Origin: Bugula neritina
Lineage: Eukaryota > Bryozoa > Gymnolaemata > Cheilostomatida > Bugulidae
DNA length: 64,000 bases
Assembly (NCBI GenBank): GCA_964035545.1
Contig: OZ037765.1
Location: forward strand, 6,832,698 to 6,896,697
Reading direction: 5' to 3'
Positions 14,101 to 26,900 of the stretch are shown piece by piece. The translations under genes and the position numbers were made by a program. Numbering within the stretch: position 1 is the first letter of the stretch; every line of letters begins with the position of its first letter. The notes below the pieces were generated by a model. That model was not told the origin of the DNA, did not search any database, and was given only the letters and a program-made list of their open reading frames with translations.

Positions 14101-17100
14101 TGTCCAATTTTTGGGCTAAATGGGATTTCTCGCACGTCACACTAGTGTAAAACGCGCCGTGTGGTCCTACACTTACTTAGTATGTACATCGGCCGGTTTC
14201 GTATTTGATAATTGAAATATCCAGAATCTAATTACTTTTGCTCTTTGCAAAAAACAGTGGTCAGCATGATTTGTGACATAAAAAGGCTTTAGCCTGATTT
14301 TTCTGACCAAATAAATAAAAAATTTAATAGTTTTATCAAATTTTAGTTTATTCCAGTCTTTATTCATAATGTGAATATTTTGAAGTCAAGTTATCTTTAT
14401 CCTAGAGTAATGTTTTATATGCGTTTACAGTCTCCAACTGGCAATTTTAGTGAGTCCATTCTGTATGTTATAATATATGTCTACGGTATAGCTGCTTCTG
14501 TTTGTTGTACAAGATCTTGCAGATGTACTCAATGCTGAAAAGTATTCTTGTAATAAACAAATGAAGGCTTGAGATATTGTAGTATTAGCCAATGTATACA
14601 CATATTCCTTCTGTATTACAGTCATGCAACCAAATTACACATACATTTGTAACAATTTCTTATTAAAATTCTCATCCTAAATTATGCATTTTATTGTCTT
14701 GTGTATATTGCTACAGTTACATCTCGGAGTCCGGCATCATCTAGTGGTGGCTATGGCAGCACCAGTTCCACTACTAGTCACTCTGCAACTGCTAATACAG
14801 CTGTTTGTCCTGTTTGTAACAAGGTGGGGGTTGCCCATTGTGAATCTCTTTTGTATTGACCTCAATGAATAACTGATATTCCTGTTACACTGAGAACTAT
14901 TAGTGTGTTTTTCTCTGAAATAAAGTTTAGTTTTAGTGAATATATGTTGACTCCAGTTGCATTATGAGGACTTTACTTCATTCTGTGGTTTGTTAAAATC
15001 TTGGCTACTGTTGCATTATGTAAAAGTTGCTTTATTCTGGGTTGTGTTGATAACTCTTCTCCAAGTTGATGTGTTCTTTTAGAGAATGGTCTGCAGTGGG
15101 GAGGAGTTAACCAAACATGTTGAGACTTGCCTGTCTAGGAACTCCTCTGATGTCAGCAGTAACCACGACGTCTCTGGGTCAGACGGGGAATACGAGACGT
15201 ACACGTGGTGTGGCCAGACTAGAGTGAGAGCTACTAGCTTTCTCGGTATGTGGCCATCTTGGTTGTCCTAGCTGTGTGCTGGCAAACTTGTGCATCTAAT
15301 TGTTTATCAGTTATGTAGCATCTTTTTAGTTGTGTGTATCATCGATTGCGTGATATTTTCTTATAAACATGCTTGTTGTTTTTATATATTTTACTTTATT
15401 TGTGTTTTGTAAATGTATGTTAATTGATTACGAATTATATTAAAAATTTAGAGTCTTGTACTAAAATATATTTGTCTTTGCTCAGTCAAATACTACACAT
15501 ATATGTGCTTGTGCTGTGTTCATATGTACCTAGTTTGCATTGCTACTAGCTCCTTTGTTGGACTGTTTTTTCAACTCCTATCACACTAGTAGATGGCCCT
15601 AGTTTTCAAGTGTCGCCTTATGTTATATAGTTATAGGTATAATGTATGATTGCAAGCTTACCTTATGCAAGTAAATGTTGAGTTGTCTCTCTTGATCAGA
15701 CTCCAGTGAGCTAGCAGCCTCAGGGTTTAATACTGTCATCAAAAGTGAGGAGGCGGATGATGACACCCCCCTTGTGGTTGATGACGATGAAGTTGGCCAG
15801 CAGTTTGGAGAGACTCAGTATAACGAGGCGAACATCATCCCATATAATAGCGAAGAGCCCGATGAAGCTAAAGCACAGACTGCTCTCAGAGAGGCTGTTT
15901 TAAGGTATCTAATGATCAGTAATGGTATTTTTATTGTTGGAAATGTTGACTACAATAATTTTAGTTGGGCAACATTAGGTATTGTAAACATTGATAAATA
16001 CTTTAGATTGGCACAAGCTGCTGCTGCTGCACTTATGCTGACTTTCAAAAATTTACTGACTAAAGTTTTAGTAAATACATTTCATACTCAATCATTTTTT
16101 TTGGAAATACACATTGCAGAAAAGGAAATTAAATTAATATATTTCAACCCATCATAGTATGTAATCGAATTAAGGTTGATTCTGATTTATTTTGACAAAA
16201 AAATGTTGTTTTTTACAGCAGCTGCTGAGCTGTGAGCGATTTCCATATATCTAGCATAAGCTACTAGCACAATCATTTGTTCATGCATAGTTTTATATTA
16301 GACGTGGTTTTATATATTATCAATTGGCAAATGGTAGAAAATTGAAAGCTTGGATTGTTAAATAATTTTTAATTCTATTGTTGCCATCATGTGGAAGTTA
16401 ATCTGTTTTTATCAGTTTTTAAGGGATAAAATGCACCATTAGTTTGTGAGAATTAGTCTCTTAACCTGGACACTTTTATAGAACTGATATAGTTTGCTTT
16501 GTCTTGCTAGCTCAACTTCCAACACCAAAGATATCATAGTAAATCCAGATGTTCAATCAAGGTGGACAGGTTAGTACATTGTCACTTTTCCATCCATGAG
16601 TACGTGCGTGTATTTGTTGTAATTTGGTTTATAGTAGTTATGCTGTTTCATATAAGCTCATATAACTTTGAAGTAATAATTTCTAGTGGCTTTTTCGGTG
16701 ATGCTATGCTAATAAAGTACAATGCTCCCTCCATATCTCACTACAATGTGATCCCGAAACCTCAATTCGTGACATAGTAGAATACCAGATTTAACTCACA
16801 GATCAGTTAAATTCGGCCATTTTGTCCCCATACACGCATACATAAGTCACAAAAAAAAGGGGCCAAATCCCTACTCATGACATGGAATTCCTAAGAAAGC
16901 TGGATCTGTGAGATATGGAGGGAGCACTTTAATTTGGCTGCAGAAGGTTCTTCAAAGTTGATATTAATTGTTATAGATGAGCCTACAGTTGATGATCCAG
17001 AAGTATCTTTTAGATGTCTCATCTGCATGGACAAATACTGTAAGCCTGTAATATCTATCCAATGTTGGCATGTTCATTGTGAAGAATGTTGGTTACGGAC

Positions 17101-17176
17101 TTTAGGGGCCAAAAAACTTTGTCCGCAATGTAATGTCATAACATCTCCTGCAGATCTGCGCCGTATATTTTTGTAG
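11125..17176 (+). CDS. RNF220: RING finger protein 220, E3 ubiquitin ligase
   Basis: Eleven exons: 11125-11188, 11309-11505, 12034-12157, 12841-12982, 13162-13252, 13589-13637, 14717-14823, 15083-15245, 15700-15904, 16511-16569, 16944-17176. Total 1434 nt, 477 residues; human RNF220 is 566. Identity rests on blocks shared with vertebrate RNF220: a first zinc-finger-like motif (SCPICGALLRASEL), EYETYTWCGQTRVRAT, YNEANIIPYNSEEPDEAKAQ, and the C-terminal C3HC4 RING (CLICMDKYCKPVISIQCWHV, then HCEECWLRTLGAKKLCPQC) ending DLRRIFL. A second CPVCNK motif lies mid-protein. RNF220 ubiquitinates transcription-related substrates (Sin3B, Gli signalling). The N-terminus is less conserved: the start MNSPTLPMAPFSPFF is the best ATG seen, and the exon 3 acceptor (after CAGAG) was chosen by phase. 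A further 5' exon is possible. Confidence 0.94.
13300..13575. repeat. Minisatellite, 21-bp unit, in RNF220 intron 5
   Basis: About 13 copies of TGACATGTAGTATATGTTCTG and close variants. The unit is a multiple of three, so both strands show open frames with Cys-Val-Thr-Cys or His-Asn-Tyr-Met periodicity; these are not genes. The array stops about 14 bp before exon 6. Confidence 0.9.
13716..14173. mobile_element. Non-autonomous DNA transposon (MITE) with CpG-rich terminal inverted repeats
   Basis: The left end starts AGTGTAGGGCCACACGACGC and the right end, reverse complemented, starts AGTGTAGGACCACACGGCGC. Similarity continues for about 52 bp through GCGAGAAAT on both arms with about 7 mismatches. 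The interior of about 350 bp has no long open frame. It sits in RNF220 intron 6 and stands out from the AT-rich surroundings by its CpG content. A clean target duplication is not evident. Confidence 0.85.
16722..16928. mobile_element. MITE family A, copy 1, next to the last RNF220 exon
   Basis: Terminal inverted repeats of about 19-20 bp: left TGCTCCCTCCATATCTCAC, right GTGAGATATGGAGGGAGCA. Shared interior with the copy at about 49651: AATACCAGATTTAACTCAC, TTTTGTCCC, ACGCATACATAAG, CTCATGAC. No coding capacity. TA bases flank both sides if the termini are taken as CAATGC and GCACTT, which would suit a Tc1/mariner/pogo-type origin (inference). Its right end is about 15 bp before the exon at 16944. 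Confidence 0.85.
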
Positions 17177-17241
17177 ATTTTATTATTAAAATTAAAATTG
17201 ACTTTTAATAATTTATTTTTCTATTTAATCATTTTTTCTTT

Positions 17242-17247
17242 AATAAA
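17242..17247 (+). terminator. Candidate polyadenylation signal of RNF220
   Basis: AATAAA 65 bp after the RNF220 stop codon, in the 530-bp gap shared with the convergent F-box gene. Confidence 0.55.
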
Positions 17248-17705
17248 TACCATCACAAATATTTCTTTGAGATTCAGTACACACTTAATAGCAAGCAAAG
17301 ATATCACAGCCTAGAAATAAATTACACTACTGAAAGATTGATAGTGATTTTAGAGCACCATATAATACAGATTGTGTGTATAAAATCTGACTAGCGACAT
17401 ACATGGATACAAAAAATATAAACAGACAAACAGCAACCATTACTGGGTAGCATTTAATAAACATTCTCAACACTAATGGAAATTTAATTTTGCAGTGATT
17501 TATGTAGAAATCTTGGTAATAGTATCAGCCATTTTAACCATTTGGTTTCAACATTTTATAAAAACATATTGGGCAAAATATGATATACTTATTTCAATAA
17601 TTAGACAAAAACTGTCAATGACAAAAAACTTGTACAGAAGCATTGCAAAAAATGAGTAGACATGGACAAAGTAAAAGAAATTTTGGATTGGACATGAAAT
17701 CCCAT

Positions 17706-20700
17706 TTAAGTGGTGTCAAAATCACTCTGAGCACTTACATCATTGCAGTAGAGTTGAGTGAGTCTCATGAATTCTCTATCGGTTAATGGCTGCCATTGAT
17801 AGCCTAAGCACCTTGACACCTCATCAAAAGTAGTTTCATAGCTGTGGGAGCATCTTCTCATAGTCCAGTAGTAGTCTTCATCCCAAGTTAACATCCTCTG
17901 CCAATCGCACCGTTTCAGAATTGCATTTCTTCGAACAAAAAGCTTTTTGAGAGAAGTTCCTTCTCTCGCTAGGATTATTAGTGTAGCTGTAGATATTCTC
18001 TCTCTGATGATAAGAGTGTGAATTTTAGAACAGGTTTTGATTAAATCAACAAGATGAGAATCGCATCGCCTGGTGAAACTTCGTGAACCATGATATCTTG
18101 GCAAATCGAAATGGCCGTATACCTGTTAAAAAGAATCGTTTTACTTAATATACAGCTATAATGTTACAATTGATTTCTTATTAATGTACCAACAGAATGT
18201 AAAATAAAAAAAACATTAGGCAACAGTTTGTTCAACTTTATTAAATTGTTTTTGTAAGCTATAATAAATAATGAAATAATTTTGAAAAGTTTGATTGGGT
18301 TTAATTTTTTGTGCAGAAGTTGATGTTCTTAAAAGCAAGTATAATATATATGAAACAGCAAACAGTATAAATATATTTAATATACCGAGAAATCAGCAGT
18401 TTTTTAATTAGATACACCAGTGGATTGCATAAAATTTACAAGTTACAGGGACAGTATGGAAGAGCTCAGCTTTTCAATTGCCAGATCTCATTTATATGGA
18501 GTTTTCATAAACTATATACATTAAGGCTTCACCTAATCACACTTGCCTGTAAGCAGGAGCTATATAAAACGGTTATAGTATCAATAGCCACTGAATGCAT
18601 CTTTGAGTGTTTAGTTGTATAAACAATAGAGGTCACAGGAGCACTATCTTGCCAGTTGATGTCGAGCAATGTCTCTCCTCTTGCAGATAAATGTACTTTC
18701 AAGTCAGGTGATTTTTCTGCTGTAGCTGTAAAATTATAGTTTGATTTACAATTGCATTTTGCTTGGGGATAGAGTTATACATGCATAACAAAAACAGTTA
18801 TTTTTCTATTCAGCCAATCAAAGTGTTGGAAAATTTATTTCTTTGACAAATGTGCAAGTTTCAAAAATCCTAATGATGCTGTGGTGAAATAAGCTAGTAG
18901 AGCTTTGCAACATACCAGCTTAAATTTTCACATATAAATTGCTGTCTATAATTTCTGTTTAGAAATAACACCACCAACTAGCTAATCCTATATTACCAGC
19001 TATGAAAGTTTTTAAAAAGCTGTTTTTAAAAATATTAGCTTCTGAAAAATTATAGAACATTGTCTTTTATCAAGAAAGCCAAAACACATGTGCAATCATT
19101 TTAAATACACTATTGTAATCACAAAATTGAGTTTTTTTAAATATAAACATCGTGAATTTCAAGAAGCTGCACAAATTTTTGTAAATAGTCATATTACACA
19201 GTGGCGCAAGACATTCTTTAAGCTAGAATCTAGTATCTACACGTTTTATCACATTGAAGCTTGTTTATTAATTACTGGTACAAAAGCAGTTTTGAAAAGG
19301 AGAAAACTTCCAAATAATTTTTTAACCAGTTGGGCATCAACATTAAAACTCTTAGTATCACCTTTTAGTAACAACCAATTTATACCTTTCCAAATATCTT
19401 TATCAATAAAATAAAATTCATCGCAGTATTGATCTTGAATGATGTAGAGATTAGTTACTTTGGAGTTGCCCAATCTCCGCACAATGTCTGGACTAAGTTG
19501 TTGAGGGCTGGTCACCAAGGTTGTAAGGTTGGGAAACATACCAGCAACAAACACAGGATAAAGATCCTACAAAGCAAAGTTTGATACCCATATCACTAGA
19601 TATTCTGGTCTACTCTGTGAATTATATTGCAATATATACTACATTGCCTACAAGATTGTGATTTCTCTTGATGACTATTATTTATTACACTAAGAATCTA
19701 TGCCAGCATTAATTTTACAATACATTTACAGTTACCTGGGTAAAGTTTCGCAACTCTAGATAGGTAAGAGAGGTGCTACAGTTGAGGATTAACTTCTCTA
19801 GTACACCAGGTGCATCTTGAAGCTCAAGTAACAGATTATTTATCTTCAACTTTTCTAAATCTTTCAGATTTGTGAGCAAACGAGTTAATTCAGCTAAAAT
19901 TGTTCCACCTGAGAAAATTAAATAAAAACTGGGACAAAATAGAAAAAAAATTCAGGTAACAAAACCTGAGCTACTGAAAATGTATTATCATGAATAAGAT
20001 TTCATTTAAAAAGAAAGTATTATGCAATTACGATTGACACATTTCATATGGAAAAAATTCTGTATATTTTCATTTATTCACCAGCACAAAAGTCTATTTT
20101 ACTGATCCTTGAAATAAACATATTTTTCCCTTTCAAATTTTTCAAAGCTGTAATAACACAATTATGTGGTATAATAATAACACAGTATACATCGTATAAT
20201 CACACAGTAAATGTGGTATAATAACACAGTGAATGTGGTATAATAACACAGTAAATGTGGTATAACAACACAGTATATGTGGTATAATAACACAGTATCT
20301 GTGGTATGATAACACAGTATATGTGGTATAATAACACAGTATACATAGTATAATAACACAGTATATGTGGTATAAGAACACAGTATATGTGGTATAATAA
20401 CAGTAAATGTGGTATAATCACACAGTATATGTGGTATAATAACACAGTATATGTGGTATAATAACACAGTATACATAGTATAATAACACAGTATATGTGG
20501 TATAACATAGTATATGTGGTATAATAACACAGTATATGTGGTATAATAACACAGTAAATGTGGTATAATAACACAGTATACATAGTATAATAACACAGTA
20601 TATGTGGTATAATAACACAGTATACGTGGTATAACTACACATAATATATAGCTACCTGTGCCATAGACAAACACGTCAGACTGCTCTCTACTTTCACAGC

Positions 20701-21704
20701 AGAACGTGAAATAGAAGTTACTGAGAGACTGTAAAGGAGCATCATCTTGATAGAACTCAATAAACACATTCAGAATTCGCAAAAACTCATACAGGTTATA
20801 GAACTCATTGATAGGTTCCACTTGTATAGTATGCAAGAAGGAACCAACTTTCTTCAGACACATTTGAACCTACGAGAACAGAAATACGTAACCAGTTTTA
20901 AATCCAATATTTTAAGAAAAGAATATGCGTAAAAAGACAAAGGTAGCAGTTTAGTGTCAATAAAAACACGCCTACAACACTATATTTTGTTAAATTAGTA
21001 CAACATTTGCATGTTGCAGAAAAAATAACATATATTTATATGGATAGTCTCCAATGCACAAAATTGTTACCTCCAATATTGAAGTTTTTTGTCATATTGT
21101 CTGAGGTAGCAAGAGTTTACAAAATTTTGCACTCAAGTCACTACCAATGATAGTACTGACATGTTGTAAAACACAATCACGCCTTGTTCAACAATAAGCA
21201 ATAAACCATCAGATATTACTGATCGAAATAAACAAATAAACTACTTACAAATACAATAAGCTATATTTCTCAAATTTGAAAAGAAGAAATGCTTTTGTAA
21301 AAACACCTATAAGAGCTCACTTTATGTAAACTCAGTTCGGCCCAATACCCTTTGTAAGGCGTATATCTTAGATGAGTAAAGGTTGTTGGGGTCATGACCA
21401 GTTCTCTCCAAATAGACGGAGAGTAGAACACATTATACCAATGACGGCAAACTGTAGAGGCATGATAACGATCCCTTAGGGACAAAAAATAGAAAACCTA
21501 AAAAAATCATAACATTTGGTAAATGTGTATTCGTATTTTTTAAGAATTGATCAACATAGTAAAACAAAATTGCATATTATTCTAACAGAAGGTATTCATG
21601 CTTTAGCATGATACACGACTAACCTTTTCAAGTAAAAGATCTGGCAAAGTAGCCCAGTCACAAACACAATGGCCATGTTTAGAGACACCCTGCTCATCAT
21701 CCAT
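17706..21704 (-). CDS. F-box/LRR protein related to FBXO33/FBXO39/FBXL3
   Basis: Seven exons in gene order: 21704-21624, 21497-21321, 20869-20656, 19908-19736, 19566-19386, 18725-18547, 18122-17706. Total 1422 nt, 473 residues, phases consistent. The F-box lies near residues 15-60 (CDWATLPDLLLEKVFYFLSL, then RDRYHASTVCRHWYNVFYSP, then SIWREL). LRR-like repeats follow, for example LKDLEKLKINNLLLELQDAP and TSLTYLELRNFTQ. The C-terminal part (HLVDLIKTCSKIHTLII) resembles the end of FBXO33, and WKATAEKSPDLKVHL matches its WKALSRKSTSFRV block. The role inferred from the family is the substrate receptor of an SCF ubiquitin ligase, the F-box binding Skp1. Exact orthology among FBXO33, FBXO39 and FBXL3-like proteins is not settled here. 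Intron 6 uses a GC donor (CAG/GCAAGT), which alone keeps the frame. Confidence 0.82.
20155..20640. repeat. Minisatellite, about 22-bp unit, in the F-box gene intron 3
   Basis: About 22 copies of ACACAGTATATGTGGTATAA plus TA, with variants (AGTAAATGT, AGTATACATAGTAT). It ends about 15 bp from the 5' splice site of the exon ending at 20656. Minus-strand open frames reading Cys-Tyr-Tyr-Thr-Thr-Tyr-Thr-Val repeats are artefacts of the array. Confidence 0.92.
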
Positions 21705-22039
21705 TATTTGCCAGGCAACCTTCGTCCAAAATAGTTAACACTCATCACTTTGAATATAGAAGTACAAATGGGAACTAATACATCATGAATATGGAAATTC
21801 TGTGCTCCAACACAGATAAATTCAACTATACAATCTTACTAACAACCAACAATACTAATACTAATAGCTTATATTTATAAGTATATGCAAATAATGTTTT
21901 AGATTTATGCTAATAATTCCACAACCGTATATGTACCTGCAATAATTGCAAATGAAAATCCTCAAATTTAGCAATAAGGTTTATTGTGATTGCAATAGAA
22001 AAACTGAAAAGACAAGAAGACTTAAAATTTTACAAGTAT

Positions 22040-22280
22040 TCCAAGTCAAAGTCAAGTATCAGTATGATGATAGTATGAGTATGGTTCAGAAGCCATTACA
22101 GATTACTGATTACTCAACATGACAGACAGTAGCACTATTAAGATTACTATTGTCTATTAAAATAATTGTAATAATTACTATGTTTATTAGTATTAAATAA
22201 TAATTTATTAAAATTATAATCATAAATTCACTGCGAATATCATTACGATCATGACTATGAGTATCAGTATGAGTTTATCA
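22040..22280. repeat. Degenerate TA-rich word tract upstream of the F-box gene
   Basis: Words such as CAGTATGATGATAGTATGAG and GACTATGAGTATCAGTATGA flank an A/T-rich core. It lies about 340-580 bp upstream of the F-box start codon, in the gap between the F-box gene and HEXD. Confidence 0.6.
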
Positions 22281-22645
22281 ATTGGAATTTCATCAACAGA
22301 CGTCCCGAACGGAATAAGTGATTACTTTTTTCTAGATAATCCTAAAGATACAAATCTCATAAAGTCACCTAAATGTTGAAAAAGTTTTCAGGCAGATTCA
22401 GATTAGAATTACATTTTATGTAATTTGCCAAATTTAGATAGTACTTGAGGCCGAGTCTAAATTAAGCCAAGTATAATTCAATAATAATTTACGAGAAATT
22501 ATTCAACTTGGGTCGCTATTAAAATCCTGTACACACTAGCAAAGATTTGAGGAAGATTCGTTTTAAAGCGGGTGCACCACAAAATTGCTATGCTACAGTT
22601 TGTAAGAATAATGCTATCAGTCACATGACCAAGCAGCCATCTCAG

Positions 22646-22791
22646 ATGAATCGTTCTATAAGCTTCGAATTGGGGTGATTGAGTGCAGGAGTTTGGAGTT
22701 CAAGTTGGAACTTGGAGCTTCCAACTCGAGAATCTCAAGCCATTGCACTCAGTCACCTCCAACTCGGAGCTGCTTATAGAATGATTCAATT
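22646..22791. mobile_element. Fold-back element with imperfect inverted arms
   Basis: The left arm GAATCGTTCTATAAGCTTCG continues through GATTGAGTGCA. The right arm reverse-complemented reads GAATCATTCTATAAGCAGCT and continues through GACTGAGTGCA. Arms are about 45 bp around a centre of about 55 bp that also holds smaller inversions. It looks like a fold-back MITE remnant; no second copy is seen in the window. Confidence 0.6.
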
Positions 22792-23930
22792 GGATAATTA
22801 TTATGCACTTCGTATGTGAAAAGCACACTTGACCTGATAACTCCTGCGTTCCAAGTCCCATACAAACCTCTAAGTATAAGTATAAGCCTAGGATGTGCAT
22901 GTGGGACGAGGTTTTGTCACAGTCATGACATAAAATTCAGTCACTATAATCCTCTGAACTCAAATTCAAATTAAGATCCTCAATTGAGTAATAATTTTTA
23001 TATTGAGTGATCTTCAAGTTTAATAGACCTAGTTCAAAACTACATAGGTTGAAAACCAGTTTTTGTTAATTAATATAAATAACTGCCAGCATTTAAGCAT
23101 CTGAACACTCTCTTCACCTGACATCAATTATTATATTCTTTATTTTCTAAAACCCATCAATGAAGTGACAATTCTCAGCATTTCCCAAATTGTCAGAGGA
23201 ATTTCAATTTAGTGTTACAGAGGCTCAACAGCTTACGAAGCAATTCAAAAATTCATTTACACTTGGCCATTTCCACAAGACAGTGATTAAAATTGATATC
23301 ATAAAGCCGGAATTGTGACAACACATCCAGATAACAGCATTTTTGGCACAAATGTCTGGTTATGTTCAAAGAAATAGAGAATATTTTCTGCATAGTTCTT
23401 TATTTTCACAGTGAGTCTTGTGAAAGAATACATGTGCTAGTTGGAAAGGTAATGACCAAAACCAGCAGTGTTTTTCGAGGTAGGTGCAGTAACGGAGAAA
23501 TTGAGAAAAGCCTGTGTTCTAGATTAAAAATGTGGCAAAGGAAGTTATGTTCTCACAAAGAATTTTAACCCACACCTCAAACCACAATTTATAAAGAAAT
23601 TCAAATAACTTAGACCATCTCAATTTCTCCTCTACTGCTCCTAAATTGTTTTTCACAGAAATAGGTCCAGTGTAAATTAATCTTAACGCTGAGATATTGT
23701 AAAGGAATAAAAAGTAGAAAAAACTGTAACCTAAATATAATTATTTAGGAAGATCAGAAATAAAAGAAATAAAGGCAGTTTTAAAACTCAAAACAACTAC
23801 AGCTGCAAAAAAATTCTAAGTACAGATACTTTAAGATTAAAACTATTATGATTGTCCAAATTAGAGATTCGGTATAGGGAATGAATTATATAGAAAGTAA
23901 AACATTATGAATTACGTAATTGTAAAAATA

Positions 23931-26900
23931 TTAGTTAATAATGTTATGTATAGGTCGTCTTGGCCAGGTATCTAATTTCAATAATCGTTCGGCTTCTGCT
24001 ATTTTCGATTGCAAAAGATCTTTAAGAGGTTTGATATTTGTCTCCATCCACTCTACATGAGTTTCTTCACTAAAATATTTTGGCAGTTCACTATTCATAA
24101 TGGCTTCTGCTTTAGTAACATATGTATAACCCTTGCTTGTTTTCTCCAAAAGGAATTTTATACGAGAACTATGGGAAAAATCTCTTTTGAGGTTGTATTC
24201 TTTGTGCCAAGCCAATAAAGAACCCTTAGAGTTGAGAAAGCTAGCATAGTGCTGGGCATTCTTCACCATATAAACTCCTGAAAATATTAATTTAGTATGT
24301 ATTCTCAGTAGTTACACTGGACAGTAGTAAATAACGAAAATAAGTCAAATTTATGGCTCTAACATAACCAATTTAAATCCAATTCCAGCCAAGAAATAAC
24401 TTGAACATGCTGGAGTTAATTACAAGTGTTTGCAACATCCGAACATTTATCTACTATTGAAAAAAATAGTAACTACATGCATTCAGTATGTAAAAACAAA
24501 ATAAATTACTTTGGTGTTTTCAAATTTGTATATCAACACAAATTTGTATGTAACACAAAATTCGCCCTAATTAAATGTGGACGTAATTTCAACAGACTGG
24601 TAACAAATGTGTAGCAGGTCCATCAAAGTTTCTAGTCAACTAGTGATGTTGCTCATATATGACCTAGCAAGTCAAATATGTATGATTTTAACACCTTGAC
24701 TAAATTGACTGATGTAACTTTAAACAATCAAGTTACCCATTTAATAAAATGCGAAGTAAGCCCAGCTCTGATATTATCATCACTAATAAATAGGTCAACC
24801 AACTTGTAGAAACTCGAAACAAACTCAGCCATTGAAAATATTACGATAAATAAAATTAATCAAATTGCACTGTAATTTACACAAATACAACAATTATTAG
24901 GTACTGCATGGCAGAACTTTTTGCAGTGCAACTGCTATGCTGAGTTGCGTACCTTCAAAAACTTTGTGACCAGGAAAAGAGCACTTAGGCTCAGGCCTGT
25001 CCCTGGTATCCAATGACCACTGTATCGGCGCATCTGGCCGACACCCTAGCAGCTCATTGATGTGCTCCAGCTCAGACTTAGACACGCCTGCTTTTCTCAT
25101 GGTGGACAGGCAAACGGCTAGAGAAGGAATGCTAACAGGCAGCAACTCAGCCAGCACAGCAAAGTGGTCATAGCGCTGCCAGCCAGTTATCATTGTTCCT
25201 CCAACGTGCACTGTGCTAAAAGTCAATATTGAGAAATGATGAGCAGTTCTACTCGGTAAAATGCCCTCAGTTTGTGATCAAATTTTGTAATAAAACTTGT
25301 CAAATAACTACAGAACCTCTACCTTGATAACTTTGAAAGTATATTTAACCAGCCAATGTGATTTTCATAATGATAGCTGATATCTGTAATATACTGATCA
25401 CTGCCAGTAGCACCTAAGAAAGAGTAATATATTGTAATTATGAAGCAGGAAGCAAAAGCAACATTTGTGGCCTATAAAACTTATTGATCATAAGTTTATA
25501 TAATACAAAAGTTCACATATGCATAAATTGCTACTTCTAGCTCTTGGAAATTTCTTTCACAAAAATTAACTGACTTTCTATCAAGTGTCACTTTTCCGAC
25601 AGGTTATAGACACACTAGCGACTAGACTAAAAGTGCAGGTAATTTGCAGGCAATTTTTAAATTATGCCATTTGTGAAAAGCAAATAATATATATTTATAT
25701 GTTAAATCTGCTGTCCTTAAAATGAATGTCAGCAAGTTATTTTAAGCAAACACAGAAAAAACTTTTATTTATACATGTACTATCTTGAAACTTAAACATT
25801 ACAAGATGGATATGAAAATTGAATAAACCAGGTTGTTATGCTGTTAAAAGTTAGCAACTCAAAGAAAAGATTAAATCCCAATAAAAAAACCTAGGAATAT
25901 GATTTTTTTCATTTTGAAGTTGAGTTTTGAATGATTAAAATTTAAGCTCAACCTATCTAATAGATATAATGGACTCACCTTTAAAAGCTGAACCAAACCA
26001 GATAGTGCGGAACAGTCTGGAGTATTTCATCCACAGGTCTGGTTTAAAAAAAGTGTCAACATCTACAACATACTTCCACACCACAGGCGTGACAATTCGG
26101 TTGACTTTAGATCTCTCTATGTCCTTGACATTGGCATTTCTAAACATATCGTCCCACATCATCACGCCAATATCTGGATAAGTATTCTTTATAAAGCCTA
26201 CAAGGATGTGGTGGAACATAAGAATAATTTTTTCAAAGCCTTCTGTGAAATATCACAACTAAAATACAAGAGAACTTCAAGTTAATAACAAAAATAAAGT
26301 TGCCTTTTCCTAAAACAAATACATGTCTCATCAGCTTCTTGAAACCAATCTATATTTTTGGTCATAGCAAGTTTTAAAATTGTTATGCAAATATGTTTAA
26401 AATGCAATACAAAAGTATAAATGCAAATAATTGATGTGTAAAAATATACAAACCAGCCACTTCTCTCACATGGTTTAAGAACATTACATCTTTAGAAATT
26501 CCATAAGTTTCCATTTTTTCTTGAGATTCTTTCCCTTCGCCAAGCACCCACACCTCGTCGGCACCGATATGCAGAAACTCCACGTCCGGCTGCAACTCTA
26601 TCTGCTGGTCTATCATCTTCTGGACGAGCTCCAGACTCTCAGGTAAGTGAGGGTTGATTACAGAAGGATTCATCAAATTCTGGTCAACAATGGAAGACAG
26701 ATACAACTCAATCATGAAGATGTAAAAGCTAGCTTGTCATATAAATAACAACGTAAGAACATTTTGGTTTACTCTTCTCAATTTCTTTTTACAAAAATAT
26801 ATATTATTTTAAAATTCTTTTTAGCATTACCAGAGTTACACGCAATGGTCGAAGTTAGGGGGTACCCAGTTAAATTAAAAGCTCTTATAACTCCCCCCCC

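Noticed and set aside
20155-20640. CRISPR-like look of regularly spaced short repeats
   Set aside because: There are no distinct spacers; the whole unit repeats. It lies in a eukaryotic intron with no cas-like genes.
20142-20863. Long minus-strand Tyr/Thr/Cys-repeat protein
   Set aside because: The frame runs from a true F-box gene exon (20869-20656) into the minisatellite after the splice donor. Only the exon part is coding.
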